From Zhongshania aquimaris (lineage in GTDB: Bacteria; Pseudomonadota; Gammaproteobacteria; Pseudomonadales; Spongiibacteraceae), in assembly GCF_019312595.1 (NCBI RefSeq), contig NZ_JAHWDQ010000002.1, forward strand, positions 248,001-312,000: a stretch of DNA of 64,000 nucleotides. The letters run 5' to 3'. The position numbers were made by a program, and so were the translations under genes. Shown one piece after another: positions 8,614 to 17,436 of the stretch (its first letter is position 1; the number at the start of each line of letters is the position of its first letter). Below the pieces are notes generated by a model, which was not told the DNA's origin, ran no database searches, and worked only from the letters and a program-made list of their open reading frames with translations.

Positions 8614-9564
8614 CTACAATCCCATGCGCAGCTTTAGGTCCCGAGGGTATGGGGTGAAGTAATACTGGTCCAATAGATAGTCAACTTGGTATTTCTTTAA
8701 AAACATACCGAGCATTTCCAGTGGCACTAATAATGGAAGCAGTCCTTCCGAGTAATCTCGAATAACCTCACTGAGTTGCGCCTTGTCACTGGCATCGAGG
8801 TGCTCTTTAAAGAAGCCTTGGATGTGCATAAGCGTATTGGTGTGGTTTTTAACGCTCGCGGGGTGCCGAATTGCTTGCATAAATTTACTAATGTAGCGAT
8901 CGCCAATTTCATTTACGTCGCCCGCCTCTGCGACAATCGGCCCCAATTCGCGGTATATAGGTTGATTGTGCGCTAGCAGCAAAAATTTGTGGCGGCGGTG
9001 AAAGTCCTGCAATCGTTTCACACTTAGTCCCTCGGCGGCCATGGCTTGCCAGCGAGCATAGGCAACAACGCGCAAAACAAAATTTTCCCGCAGATGTACA
9101 TCGTTTAAGCGGCCGTTTTCTTCCACTGGCAGCAGCGGATGAGCGGCCATTAATTGTTTCGCGAACAGTCCTACGCCTACTTTGCCTAGTCCGACTCCGT
9201 TGTCTGAGTAAACAGGTACCCGCTCCATTCCGCAGCTAGGTGATTTTGCGCAAAGAATATAGCCACTGATGTAATCGAGTGTCGCCACCGAGTCGCGGGC
9301 GAAGACCGTCATTTTTTCGGTCACGTCCAAGCTACTGTCTGAGCTTCCGACTAAGCGCGGGCTGTCAGGATCGCCAACGAGTCTAATTGTCGGGCGTGGC
9401 ACACCCATGCCGATGGCTTGTTCAGGGCAAATTTTGACAAAATCGAAGTGGCGAGCAAGCTCATCAGAAGCGAAGGGCAAACGCTTGTGGCCGCCGTCGT
9501 AACGCACTTGCTCGCCGAGTAAGCAGGCGCTAATACCAATACGGATAGCTGGCGTGTCAGACAT
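8614..9564 (-). CDS. DUF523-DUF1722 fusion protein (YbgA-like)
   Basis: Two-domain protein of 316 residues. The DUF523 half (residues 1-150) has the conserved cysteines in SACLLGEQVRYDGGHK, the CPE element and CAKSPSCG. DUF523 proteins include the iron-sulfur thiouracil desulfurase TudS. The second half (about 185-305) is DUF1722, the YbgA domain, of unknown role. It is the upstream partner of phrB with a three-base gap. Inference: a role in nucleobase or DNA-damage metabolism, from the cysteines and the photolyase link; the exact substrate is unknown. Confidence 0.88.
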   Translation of the reverse strand: MSDTPAIRIGISACLLGEQVRYDGGHKRLPFASDELARHFDFVKICPEQAIGMGVPRPTIRLVGDPDSPRLVGSSDSSLDVTEKMTVFARDSVATLDYISGYILCAKSPSCGMERVPVYSDNGVGLGKVGVGLFAKQLMAAHPLLPVEENGRLNDVHLRENFVLRVVAYARWQAMAAEGLSVKRLQDFHRRHKFLLLAHNQPIYRELGPIVAEAGDVNEIGDRYISKFMQAIRHPASVKNHTNTLMHIQGFFKEHLDASDKAQLSEVIRDYSEGLLPLLVPLEMLGMFLKKYQVDYLLDQYYFTPYPRDLKLRMGL

Positions 9565-9681
9565 GGTGATGGCGCTTCCTAAGTCTTTGTAAGTAGGTCG
9601 GTATTACGCACTGATCTCATTAGCAGATCAAACCTAAGGCTAAAAACCCGCGTCACTAGCTTGCATTCGAGCGGCCTGAAA

Positions 9682-10077
9682 TTATTCGCTTTGCCCAGAG
9701 AGGAATACGATTAAATTGCGAAAATCCTCTTCACTACAGCCCATGCACATCCCTTTTGGTGGCATGCTATTCAGTCCGTTAATGGTATTGCTAAGTAGCA
9801 CGTCCATGCCCTTTTGAAGTCGCGGTGCCCAATCGGCCTGATTACCGCTGCGCGGCGCTGAAGCAACCCCCGTGCTGTGACAGCCATAGCAACTTTGGAT
9901 ATACAGTGACTTTAACGCGGGGTCGCTGGGCATGAGGCTGCGACTAGACGGGGCGGCGCTCGCTGTCTCAGTGGTCGCCGTCGTGTTTGTACTTGGGCTT
10001 GGGCCGCAGCCTACGAGGGCGATGACAAGACCGAGCGGCAGTAAAGTAGCGAAACGGTGAGTAGCGTTAAACGACAT
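9682..10077 (-). CDS. Cytochrome c5 family lipoprotein
   Basis: Monoheme c-type cytochrome of 131 residues with heme site CYGCH. The leader ends IALVGC, a lipobox, so the protein is probably lipid-anchored; a Thr/Ser/Ala-rich linker follows. The carboxy part (ADWAPRLQKGMDVL, NSMPPKGMCMGCSEEDF) is closely similar to the soluble cytochrome c5 at 1980-2282, so the two are paralogues. It stands alone between the DUF523 gene and a long non-coding stretch. Its redox partners are not evident. Confidence 0.88.
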   Translation of the reverse strand: MSFNATHRFATLLPLGLVIALVGCGPSPSTNTTATTETASAAPSSRSLMPSDPALKSLYIQSCYGCHSTGVASAPRSGNQADWAPRLQKGMDVLLSNTINGLNSMPPKGMCMGCSEEDFRNLIVFLSGQSE

Positions 10078-10438
10078 TATTAAGTGTCCCGTCAGTTTTG
10101 TATTGAGGGCTGCAGTTTACCCATGATGTGAGCACTTTGTCTTCGCAAAAGCAGTGAAGTTTGAATGACAGGAAGTCGGTGCTTACGGTAATTTCGGGGC
10201 GAGAAGTTTGCGCTTGGCATTACACTTGGTCGAAAATTGAGATACGTAAAATGGTGGGGTTATAGCAATTGTTGTAAGGGAGGTTTTGAGACGTACCGTA
10301 AATGTTTAGGTGGTCGTACGGGCGCTCAGGTCAGCAGGTTTTCCTGTATCGAAAATGCACGTCGCCTGAGGCGCTGACTTTGAATTCTCTAACTCATGAC
10401 CAACATTTACCGGCGATGTGGCGCTTATATAAAGGCGG
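10078..10438. other. 361-base gene-free stretch with a hairpin
   Basis: No convincing reading frame on either strand. It holds the presumed promoter of the leftward cytochrome c5 gene and the 3' flank of the MarR gene. An imperfect inverted repeat is visible around 10330-10380 (GCGCTCAGGTCAGC against CCTGAGGCGCTGAC), without a following T-run. I see no tRNA-like or mobile-element signature. Confidence 0.5.
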
Positions 10439-10957
10439 CTAGTCTTCGCTGTGCTCAAAGCCAAAGGTCCGGTTCTCGTCCTCACTTTGGCGGTCTATGG
10501 CTCCCACGTCCAGTAATGGGGCGGCATCGATATGCTGGGCATCCATCATATGGGCGACACGCTGTAGTGCGCTGATGATGTGAGTTTGCTCCCAATCCTG
10601 CAAATCGCTGAATTGGCGAATGAAGTAATCCTGCAGTGGCATGGGTGCGTTGCGAATCAATTCGCTGCCCGTATCGGTCAGGCAGGCGTAGACCTTGCGT
10701 TTGTCCTGCTGCGAGCGCTCCCGCATCACTAATCCGCGTTTTTCTAGACGATCGAGAATGCTGGTCACGGTCGCTTGGCTGAGATTAATGTGGTTTGCCA
10801 CGTCACTGATGATGGCATCACCTTGATCTCGTAGGGTTTGCAAAATCAGCATCTGAGGCGCGGTTAAGCCGGCGGTCTTCATTAAATGCTTAGAGTGCAA
10901 GTCAATCGCGCGTGTTACGCGCCTTAGCGAGATTAATACTTCGTCAATTCTGTTCAT
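10439..10957 (-). CDS. ectR: MarR-family regulator, probable EctR (ectoine operon repressor)
   Basis: Winged-helix MarR regulator. The HTH is read in LTAPQMLILQTLRD...ISDVANHINLSQATVTSILDRLEKRGLVMRERS, followed by the wing DKRKVYACLTDTG. I place the start at the ATG beginning MNRIDEVLISLRRVTRAIDLHSK (172 residues); the longer frame to 11017 adds 20 poor residues and would run into a possible operator. It is divergent from ectABC-ask. In methylotrophs and other halotolerant bacteria EctR is a MarR repressor in exactly this position. The name rests on that synteny. Confidence 0.82.
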   Translation of the reverse strand: MNRIDEVLISLRRVTRAIDLHSKHLMKTAGLTAPQMLILQTLRDQGDAIISDVANHINLSQATVTSILDRLEKRGLVMRERSQQDKRKVYACLTDTGSELIRNAPMPLQDYFIRQFSDLQDWEQTHIISALQRVAHMMDAQHIDAAPLLDVGAIDRQSEDENRTFGFEHSED

Positions 10958-11018
10958 TTCAGTTTTCTTAGAATCCGTGAGCGCCCCAATGGTAGCGACT
11001 TGGCGGCGGTTTTGCACC

Positions 11019-11039
11019 TGACAAACTGCCTTGTTGTCA
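11019..11039. promoter_or_regulatory. Candidate MarR operator in the ectR-ect intergenic region
   Basis: Inverted repeat TGACAA-N9-TTGTCA, 21 bp overall, 62 bp upstream of the proposed ectR start and just before the ect promoter candidate. Size and symmetry suit a MarR dimer. Binding is inferred. Confidence 0.4.
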
Positions 11040-11049
11040 ATAGCTTGGC

Positions 11050-11079
11050 TTGATCATTATGACGAAAATCAACTATAAT
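11050..11079 (+). promoter_or_regulatory. Candidate sigma-70 promoter of the ect operon
   Basis: TTGATC at 11050-11055 and a perfect TATAAT at 11074-11079, spacing 18. A TTGAT/ATCAA inverted repeat (11050-11054 with 11068-11072) lies within it and could be a repressor site. This would give a leader of about 140 bases before ectA. The leader contains an orphan AGGAGG at 11104-11109. Confidence 0.5.
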
Positions 11080-11228
11080 GCTTCGTGTACTAAACAATTA
11101 ATCAGGAGGTTGAGTTCACAATTTAGTGATTAAATACGATATAACGCGATAAAGACGACGCTTTATATACTATTTGCTTATTAAATTAGAATGAACACAA
11201 ATAAATTGTGTTGAAATCAAATAGCGCG

Positions 11229-11735
11229 ATGCAAGCCGACGCTGCCACGCTTCGTTTTCGCCAGCCAACGGCGGAAGATGGCTATGCCCTAAATCAATTA
11301 GTGGCGGCCAGCCCCCCACTAGATACCAATTCTGTTTACTGCAATTTGCTGCAGTGCACCCACTTTGCCGCGACCTCGGTTGCGGTCGAAGAGGATGGTC
11401 GCTTGGTTGGTTTTATATCAGCCCACCGTCCACCGGAAAAAAGTGACACGGTGTTTGTATGGCAAGTCGTTGTAGATGGGTCTCAGCGCGGCCGTGGTTT
11501 GGCAAAACGGATGCTGAAAGAAATCGTAAAGCGTCCTGCGTGCGCAGGAGTCAGCTTTTTAGAAACGACCATTACACCAGACAACGAGGCCTCTTGGGCG
11601 CTGTTCCGCAGCTTTGCCCGCGACCTCGACACAGAATTAAATCACAGTATTTGGTTCGAGAAAGACGCCCATTTTGGTGGCCAGCACGACAGCGAAGCGC
11701 TGCTCCGTATTGGGCCCTTTTCCGTGCCGCAATAA
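11229..11735 (+). CDS. ectA: L-2,4-diaminobutyrate acetyltransferase
   Basis: GNAT-fold enzyme that acetylates diaminobutyrate to N-gamma-acetyldiaminobutyrate, the second step of ectoine synthesis. The family core is clear: RQPTAEDGYALNQLV, DTNSVYCNLLQCTHFAATS, VWQVVVDGSQRGRGLAKRML (acetyl-CoA loop), FLETTITPDNEAS. The ATG at 11229 fits the family amino terminus. A GTG at 11208 would add seven residues. Neither has a good ribosome-binding site, so the start is uncertain. It is the first gene of ectABC-ask. Confidence 0.95.
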   Translation: MQADAATLRFRQPTAEDGYALNQLVAASPPLDTNSVYCNLLQCTHFAATSVAVEEDGRLVGFISAHRPPEKSDTVFVWQVVVDGSQRGRGLAKRMLKEIVKRPACAGVSFLETTITPDNEASWALFRSFARDLDTELNHSIWFEKDAHFGGQHDSEALLRIGPFSVPQ

Positions 11736-11797
11736 GCCACAAGGCTATGCAGCAGCAAATACGAACTCAGTAAGGAATGCTAAGAGGAGTGAAGACT

Positions 11798-13072
11798 ATG
11801 ACAATCTTTGACAGGCTCGAATCAGAAGTACAATCCTACGCCCGATCTTTCCCCGTGACCTTCGACAAGGCGCAGGGCGAGCATTTGTACGACACCGACG
11901 GCAAGCAGTACATCGACTTTCTTGCGGGTGCCGGCACACTTAACTACGGACATAACAATCCGGTATTAAAGCAGGCGCTCGTTGACTACATTATGCGCGA
12001 CGGTATTACCCACGGCCTAGATATGCACACCGCCGCCAAAGGCGATTTTTTGCAGGCGTTTAATGAGCATATCTTGGCGCCCCGTGACATGGAATACACC
12101 TTCCAGTTCACGGGTCCTACCGGCACCAACGCGGTAGAAGCGGCGCTAAAATTAGCGCGCAAAGTGACCGGCCGCACCTCAATCGTGTCGTTCACCAACG
12201 GCTTTCACGGCGTGACCCTTGGCGCAGTTGCCGCAACGGGTAACAGCCATCATCGTGGCGGCGCGGGTGTCGCACTGGGCGATGTAAACCGTATGCCCTA
12301 CTGTGGCTACTACGGTCGCGACGCCGACAGTTTGAAAATGATGGACAAATTACTGTCGGATCCATCATCTGGTGTTGACCTGCCTGCCGCCATGATAGTT
12401 GAGCCTGTGCAGGGCGAGGGTGGCCTTAACGTCGCCAACAATGACTGGTTGCGCGGATTAGAAAAGCTGTGTCGCAAGCACGATATATTATTAATTGTTG
12501 ATGATATTCAAGCGGGCTGTGGTCGTACTGGCACCTTCTTCAGTTTTGAAGCTAGCGGTATTAAGCCAGACATTATCACTATGTCTAAATCATTGAGTGG
12601 CTACGGTTTGCCCTTTGCCATTGTATTGCTGCGTCCAGACTTAGACGTGTGGGAGCCAGGCGAGCATAACGGTACCTTCCGTGGGAATAACCATGCGTTT
12701 ATTACCGCCGCTGCAGCGATTCGTCACTATTGGACGGATGAAAAGTTTGCCGCTGATATCGTTGAGAAATCAGCGATTGTGAGCCACCGCTTCAAGAAAA
12801 TTTCAGATCGCTACGGCGTTACCCAAATGCAGCCCAAAGGGCGTGGCATGATGCAGGGTCTTGCGTGTCGCGATGGCGAAACCGCCGATGAAATCGGCCG
12901 CGCGTGTTTTGAGCGCGGATTGGTTATTGAAACCTGCGGTAATCGCGGTCAGGTCGTAAAGGTATTTTGCCCACTCACTATAGAAAAAGCGGAGTTGGTG
13001 CGCGGCTTGGATATTCTCACCGATGCCATTGCCGATGTATTGGGCAAAGCGGTCGAAAAAAAAGCCTCTTGA
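11798..13072 (+). CDS. ectB: Diaminobutyrate-2-oxoglutarate transaminase
   Basis: PLP-dependent class III aminotransferase converting aspartate semialdehyde to diaminobutyrate, the committed step of ectoine synthesis. Visible signs are the cofactor lysine region DIITMSKSLSGYGLP, the LLIVDDIQAGCGRTG aspartate motif, and HNGTFRGNNHAF. The start is the ATG at 11798 preceded by AGGAG at eight bases; the frame also opens at 11777, but without such a site. It is 424 residues, normal for EctB. A 128-base gap with a weak hairpin separates it from ectC, possibly lowering downstream expression. Confidence 0.97.
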   Translation: MTIFDRLESEVQSYARSFPVTFDKAQGEHLYDTDGKQYIDFLAGAGTLNYGHNNPVLKQALVDYIMRDGITHGLDMHTAAKGDFLQAFNEHILAPRDMEYTFQFTGPTGTNAVEAALKLARKVTGRTSIVSFTNGFHGVTLGAVAATGNSHHRGGAGVALGDVNRMPYCGYYGRDADSLKMMDKLLSDPSSGVDLPAAMIVEPVQGEGGLNVANNDWLRGLEKLCRKHDILLIVDDIQAGCGRTGTFFSFEASGIKPDIITMSKSLSGYGLPFAIVLLRPDLDVWEPGEHNGTFRGNNHAFITAAAAIRHYWTDEKFAADIVEKSAIVSHRFKKISDRYGVTQMQPKGRGMMQGLACRDGETADEIGRACFERGLVIETCGNRGQVVKVFCPLTIEKAELVRGLDILTDAIADVLGKAVEKKAS

Positions 13073-13200
13073 ATGAATGAGTAAAGCGTCTCTTCTGCGG
13101 AATATATTCTGTGGGAGAGGACTTTATTAACGGTCTATTTATGTCGCCGCTGGGTATCAGCAAGAGCGGCATTTATTTTTAAGAAATAAAGGAATTTGAA

Positions 13201-13584
13201 ATGATTGTTAGAACCTTAAAAGAGTGCGAAAACTCAGAGCGTTGTGTAGCCACCGACACTTGGCAAAGTGTGCGCATGATTTTAAAAGACGACAAAATGG
13301 GTTTTTCATTCAATATCACTACTATTTTTGCCAATACTGAAACGCCAATTCACTACCAGAATCATCTTGAATCGGTGTACTGCATATCAGGCAACGGCGA
13401 AATTGAAACCGTGAATGACGGTAAAATTTATAAATTAGAAGCGGGCACCATTTATCTCTTAGATAAACACGATAAGCATCTATTGCGCGGCGGCAGCGAA
13501 GATATGCAAATGGCCTGTGTGTTTAACCCGCCCTTGAGTGGCAAAGAAGTACACGATGAAAATGGCGTCTACCCAATCGACTGA
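13201..13584 (+). CDS. ectC: Ectoine synthase
   Basis: Cupin-fold enzyme that cyclises N-gamma-acetyldiaminobutyrate to ectoine. [21 protein letters not shown] is nearly diagnostic. Other family pieces are [37 protein letters not shown] and the carboxy end [20 protein letters not shown]. At 127 residues it matches the usual 126-137. AAGGA lies just upstream of the ATG. No ectD hydroxylase follows, so hydroxyectoine is not expected from this locus. Confidence 0.97.
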   Translation: MIVRTLKECENSERCVATDTWQSVRMILKDDKMGFSFNITTIFANTETPIHYQNHLESVYCISGNGEIETVNDGKIYKLEAGTIYLLDKHDKHLLRGGSEDMQMACVFNPPLSGKEVHDENGVYPID

Positions 13585-13632
13585 ATCTGCTGAAGACCGA
13601 AAATTTATTTCAGTTATTCAACGGAGAAAAAA

Positions 13633-15069
13633 ATGACACACAGTGTAGAGAAAATCGGCGGCACCTCGATGACCAATTACGAGGCGGTGAGAGACAATAT
13701 CGTGCTCGCCGGTGGCGAGGATGGCAATGTTTACGGTCGTATATTTGTCGTATCGGCCTACGGTGGCGTAACCGATTTGCTGTTAGAAAATAAACGTAAT
13801 AGTCATCCCGGTGTTTACGCCTTGTTTGCTGACGATGGCGCTGAAACCTTATGGCGAGATGCGCTTAGCAACGTCGGCAACACCCTTAAAGAAATTAATG
13901 CGGGTTTGTTTCCAGATATTGAGCAGCTGGCGGAAGCCAATAAATACATCGAAAGCCGCTTGTTCGAAGCTGAACGCTGCATGGATAATTTGCACCGCCT
14001 TTGTCAGCACGGTCATTTTGGCTTAGAAGACCACCTGCTAACGGTGCGGGAAATGTTGGCGAGTATCGGCGAAGCACACAGTGCGTGGAATACAGCCGCA
14101 CTGCTTACGCGCGACGGTGTTAATGCGCGCTATATTGATCTTTCAGGTTGGCGTGCCGAAGAGGCCTTGCCTTTAGACGATCATATAAGGGAAGCGCTTG
14201 CCGGCATCGATTTAACGACAACGCTGCCTATTGTGACGGGCTACGCGCATTGCCAAGAGGGACTAATGGCCAGTTTTGATCGCGGTTATAGTGAAATGAC
14301 TTTTAGTCGTATGGCGGTCATCAGTGGCGCTCGCGAAGCGGTTATTCATAAAGAATATCATTTAAGTAGCGCCGACCCTCGTTTGGTTGGTGCCGATAAA
14401 GTGGTTCCCATTGGCCGTACCAATTATGACGTGGCCGACCAGCTCGCGAATTTGGGTATGGAGGCAATTCATCCCCGTGCAGCGAAGGGCTTACGCCAAC
14501 AGAAAATTGCTCTGCGAGTAAAAAATACCTTTGAACCGGATCATGCGGGTACTTTAATCGACTGTGATTATCGCAGTGAAAAACCGTGCGTAGAAATTAT
14601 TGCGGGGCGCAAACAAGTCTATGCCTTAGAGGTATTCGACCAAGATATGGTTGGCGCACTGTGGCAGTACGAGCAAAAAATATTAGCGGCGATCGAACGC
14701 TTTAAAGGCACAGTGATCACCAAAGATATTAACGCCAACACCATTACCAATTATCTCGGTGTAAATTTAAAAACCGTCAAGCGCATTGTTAGTGCGGTTA
14801 AGGAATTATTTCCTAGTGCCGAAGTGAGCACGCGCAAAGTAGCAATTATCTCGGCCATCGGCAGTGATATGCAGGTACCAGGAATGTTGGCCAAAACCGT
14901 TTCTGCCTTGGCCTCTGCAAATATTAGCGTGTTGGCCATGCACCAATCTATGCGTCAGGTAGATATGCAGTTTGTGGTGAATGAAGATGATTATGAAATG
15001 GGCGTAGCCAGCTTACACCGTTGTCTTGTTGAAGTGCATGACCACGGCGAAGCCATATGCGCAGCATAA
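13633..15069 (+). CDS. ask: Ectoine-specific aspartate kinase
   Basis: Dedicated aspartokinase (Ask_Ect) that feeds aspartyl-phosphate into the ectoine pathway while escaping normal feedback control. It has the kinase motif VEKIGGTSMTNYEAV in place of the usual KFGGTS, the catalytic-domain stretch HLSSADPRLVGADKVVPI, and two ACT-like regions in the carboxy part (about 325-470), including KVAIISAIGSDMQVPGMLAK. The length of 478 residues is typical of the ect-linked form. It follows ectC by 48 bases and overlaps the next gene by 13 bases. Confidence 0.94.
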   Translation: MTHSVEKIGGTSMTNYEAVRDNIVLAGGEDGNVYGRIFVVSAYGGVTDLLLENKRNSHPGVYALFADDGAETLWRDALSNVGNTLKEINAGLFPDIEQLAEANKYIESRLFEAERCMDNLHRLCQHGHFGLEDHLLTVREMLASIGEAHSAWNTAALLTRDGVNARYIDLSGWRAEEALPLDDHIREALAGIDLTTTLPIVTGYAHCQEGLMASFDRGYSEMTFSRMAVISGAREAVIHKEYHLSSADPRLVGADKVVPIGRTNYDVADQLANLGMEAIHPRAAKGLRQQKIALRVKNTFEPDHAGTLIDCDYRSEKPCVEIIAGRKQVYALEVFDQDMVGALWQYEQKILAAIERFKGTVITKDINANTITNYLGVNLKTVKRIVSAVKELFPSAEVSTRKVAIISAIGSDMQVPGMLAKTVSALASANISVLAMHQSMRQVDMQFVVNEDDYEMGVASLHRCLVEVHDHGEAICAA

Positions 15070-15950
15070 TTAAACGCTTGGCAATTCTAGCCGCACTATG
15101 TGCTCCGCTGCTGCTGTCAGCGGAGCCTGCATTAACGCCGGAAGACAGCAATGTCGACGCCTCAATTGATAATTTAAGCGAGCCACTCTACTCACCTTTC
15201 ATTGAACGCTATATGTTAGATGAGATACGCAGCTTGCGGATCGATATGGAGCGATCGCATCGAGAAATGGCCGCGGAAGTTGTCGACCGTGAGTTAGGCG
15301 CTGCCGATAAGGCAGTGTCTTACGCCACCAATACCGTTACCTATTTTTTCTATTTAATTGCTGCGGTGAGTTCGGCGCTGGTCTTGATTGGCTGGAATTC
15401 GATTCGCGATATTAAAGATAAAGTTCATAAAGTTGCCAACGAACAGGTGGCGGAATTAGTGGAAGAGTATGAAAAACGGCTTCGCACAATCGAGAAACAA
15501 CTAAAACAAGAAACTGCGCATATAGAATCGAATCGCGAAGAAATTACCCTCACACAGGAAATACATTCGCTTTGGTTACGGGCGAGTCAGGAATCAAGCC
15601 CAGCGGGAAAAATCGCAATTTACGATCACATTCTCGCGCTGCGCAAAGATGATATCGAAGCCATTACTTACAAGGCCGACGCCGCACTAGATCAGAACGA
15701 GCCCCAATGGGCTATAAACCTTTGTCATCAAGCGCTGGTGTTAGACGACGCCAACGCCCACGCCTTTTACCAGTTGGCTTGTGCGCATACCTGTCAGGGC
15801 AATTTAGATGACGCTGCTCGTTACTTTACCCATGCGGTTGCCCAGTCGGAATCCTATCGAGACGAGCTTCACCGAGATCCGGCCCTTTCTGAACTGCGAG
15901 AGCATCCTTTGCTCATAGAGTTACTGGCTCCGAGTACAACGCCCGCTTAA
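15057..15950 (+). CDS. Membrane-anchored TPR protein of the ect operon
   Basis: Protein of 297 residues with a signal-like amino terminus (1-22), one membrane helix around TVTYFFYLIAAVSSALVLIGW (about residues 98-118), a charged coiled-coil (about 122-165) and a carboxy region with TPR-like helices (DIEAITYKADAALDQNEP; NAHAFYQLACAHTCQGNLDDAARYF). The gene overlaps ask by 13 bases, so it belongs to the ectoine operon. I know of no assigned function. The architecture suggests a cytoplasmic-facing scaffold tethered to the inner membrane, perhaps for the ectoine enzymes or for the symporter encoded next (inference). Confidence 0.78.
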   Translation: MRSIIKRLAILAALCAPLLLSAEPALTPEDSNVDASIDNLSEPLYSPFIERYMLDEIRSLRIDMERSHREMAAEVVDRELGAADKAVSYATNTVTYFFYLIAAVSSALVLIGWNSIRDIKDKVHKVANEQVAELVEEYEKRLRTIEKQLKQETAHIESNREEITLTQEIHSLWLRASQESSPAGKIAIYDHILALRKDDIEAITYKADAALDQNEPQWAINLCHQALVLDDANAHAFYQLACAHTCQGNLDDAARYFTHAVAQSESYRDELHRDPALSELREHPLLIELLAPSTTPA

Positions 15951-15994
15951 GCAAATATACAAACCAACACACTGCAAACATCACGGAATTAACT

Positions 15995-17413
15995 ATGATA
16001 ACAGCCTGGAGTTTTGCCGCCTTTCTCAGTGTATTTGTGCTTATTGGCCTATCGTCGCTTTTTTTTAATACCCACCAAAGCAAAGATTATTATTTGGCCA
16101 GCAACACCATTAAACCGTGGTTGGTGGGTTTGTCGGCTGTGGCGACCAACAACAGCGGTTATATGTTTATAGGTGTAATTGGTTACACCTATACTGTTGG
16201 GTTGTCGGCGTTTTGGGTCATGGTAGGCTGGATTTTTGGTGATTATATCGCCTCGCATTTTGTTCATCGAAAATTGCGCGCCATGACTGAAAAGACCGGC
16301 GAAGTAAGTTATCTCGGCGTGTTGGCAAATTGGAACGGAGCATTGCTCCCCGGCTACCAAAAATTCGCCGCACTAATCTGCCTACTACTTCTTACTGCCT
16401 ACGCCGCAGCCCAGTTATTGGCTGGCAGCAAGGCGTTACATGTCTTATTTGATTGGCCAACGTGGGCTGGCGCGGTGTGTGGTACGGTGCTGGTAGCCGC
16501 CTACTGTCTTGCGGGTGGTATTCGCGCATCTATCTGGACTGACGCAGCCCAGTCAGTAGTGATGATTAGCGCAATGGCAATACTTATGTGGGTGGCAGTT
16601 GCAAACCTCGGCGGTGTCTCTGCAACCCTTACGGCTTTAAAAGACGTACCAAACTACATGGACTGGTTCCCGGAAGATCTCGCCTTTCCCGGTGTGCCGG
16701 GTGCATTTTTGTTTGCTTTGGGATGGCTTTTTGCCGGCCTATCAGTGGTCGGTCAACCTCATGTTATGGTGAGGTTTATGGCCCTAAGTAGCGGCGATGA
16801 TATGAACCGTGCGAGGGTGTGGTATTACCTGTGGTTTACCGCCTTTTATTTGATGGCCACGACGGTAGGCTTGCTGTCGCGTCTGTATCTGCCTGAAGTC
16901 GGCAGCTTCGACGCCGAGCTAGCACTGCCAACCATGGCGCAAACATTATTGCCTCCGGTATTGGTCGGCTTAATTCTTGCCGGTATTTTTGCCGCGACAT
17001 TATCCACAGCCGACTCACTAATACTTAGCTCTTCTGCGGCATTCACCCATGATCTAGTACCTAAAAATATAGAGCGCCCATTTCTGATCAAAGCCTCTAC
17101 CCTTGGTATCTGCATTTTGGCCTTGGGCTGGGCACTGCTTAGCGCTCAGAGTGTATTTGCGATGGTGGTAATGGCATGGTCGGGTTTAGCTAGCGCCTTC
17201 GTTCCTATGTTAGTCGTGCTGATTTTTGGCGGCCGGCCAAGTCAGGGAGTAGCCATCGCTATGAGCTGCGTAGGTATTACCACCGCCCTAGTATGGCGCT
17301 ATTTTGATCTACACAATATGGTTTACGAAGGCTTACCGGGGATTATTGCCGGGGTCTCGGTGTACTGGCTGGCTAAACCATTTACAAATAGCAGCAAAGA
17401 GCCAGCACACTAG
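15995..17413 (+). CDS. Sodium:solute symporter (SSS family), candidate osmolyte importer
   Basis: Integral membrane protein of 472 residues with about 13 hydrophobic helices. It is recognisable as an SSS/PutP-type carrier from GLSAVATNNSGYMFIG, the central GGIRASIWTDAAQSVVM and LAGIFAATLSTADSLILSSSAAFTHD. It lies 44 bases after the TPR gene and is the last rightward gene of the ect group. SSS carriers linked to ectoine genes have been reported as osmolyte importers (EctI of Novosphingobium, from memory). Its substrate could be ectoine, proline or betaine; this is not decidable by eye. TeaABC, EhuABCD and BCCT carriers are absent. Confidence 0.88.
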   Translation: MITAWSFAAFLSVFVLIGLSSLFFNTHQSKDYYLASNTIKPWLVGLSAVATNNSGYMFIGVIGYTYTVGLSAFWVMVGWIFGDYIASHFVHRKLRAMTEKTGEVSYLGVLANWNGALLPGYQKFAALICLLLLTAYAAAQLLAGSKALHVLFDWPTWAGAVCGTVLVAAYCLAGGIRASIWTDAAQSVVMISAMAILMWVAVANLGGVSATLTALKDVPNYMDWFPEDLAFPGVPGAFLFALGWLFAGLSVVGQPHVMVRFMALSSGDDMNRARVWYYLWFTAFYLMATTVGLLSRLYLPEVGSFDAELALPTMAQTLLPPVLVGLILAGIFAATLSTADSLILSSSAAFTHDLVPKNIERPFLIKASTLGICILALGWALLSAQSVFAMVVMAWSGLASAFVPMLVVLIFGGRPSQGVAIAMSCVGITTALVWRYFDLHNMVYEGLPGIIAGVSVYWLAKPFTNSSKEPAH

Positions 17414-17436
17414 AAAATGACGTTTGTTGTTTTCGC

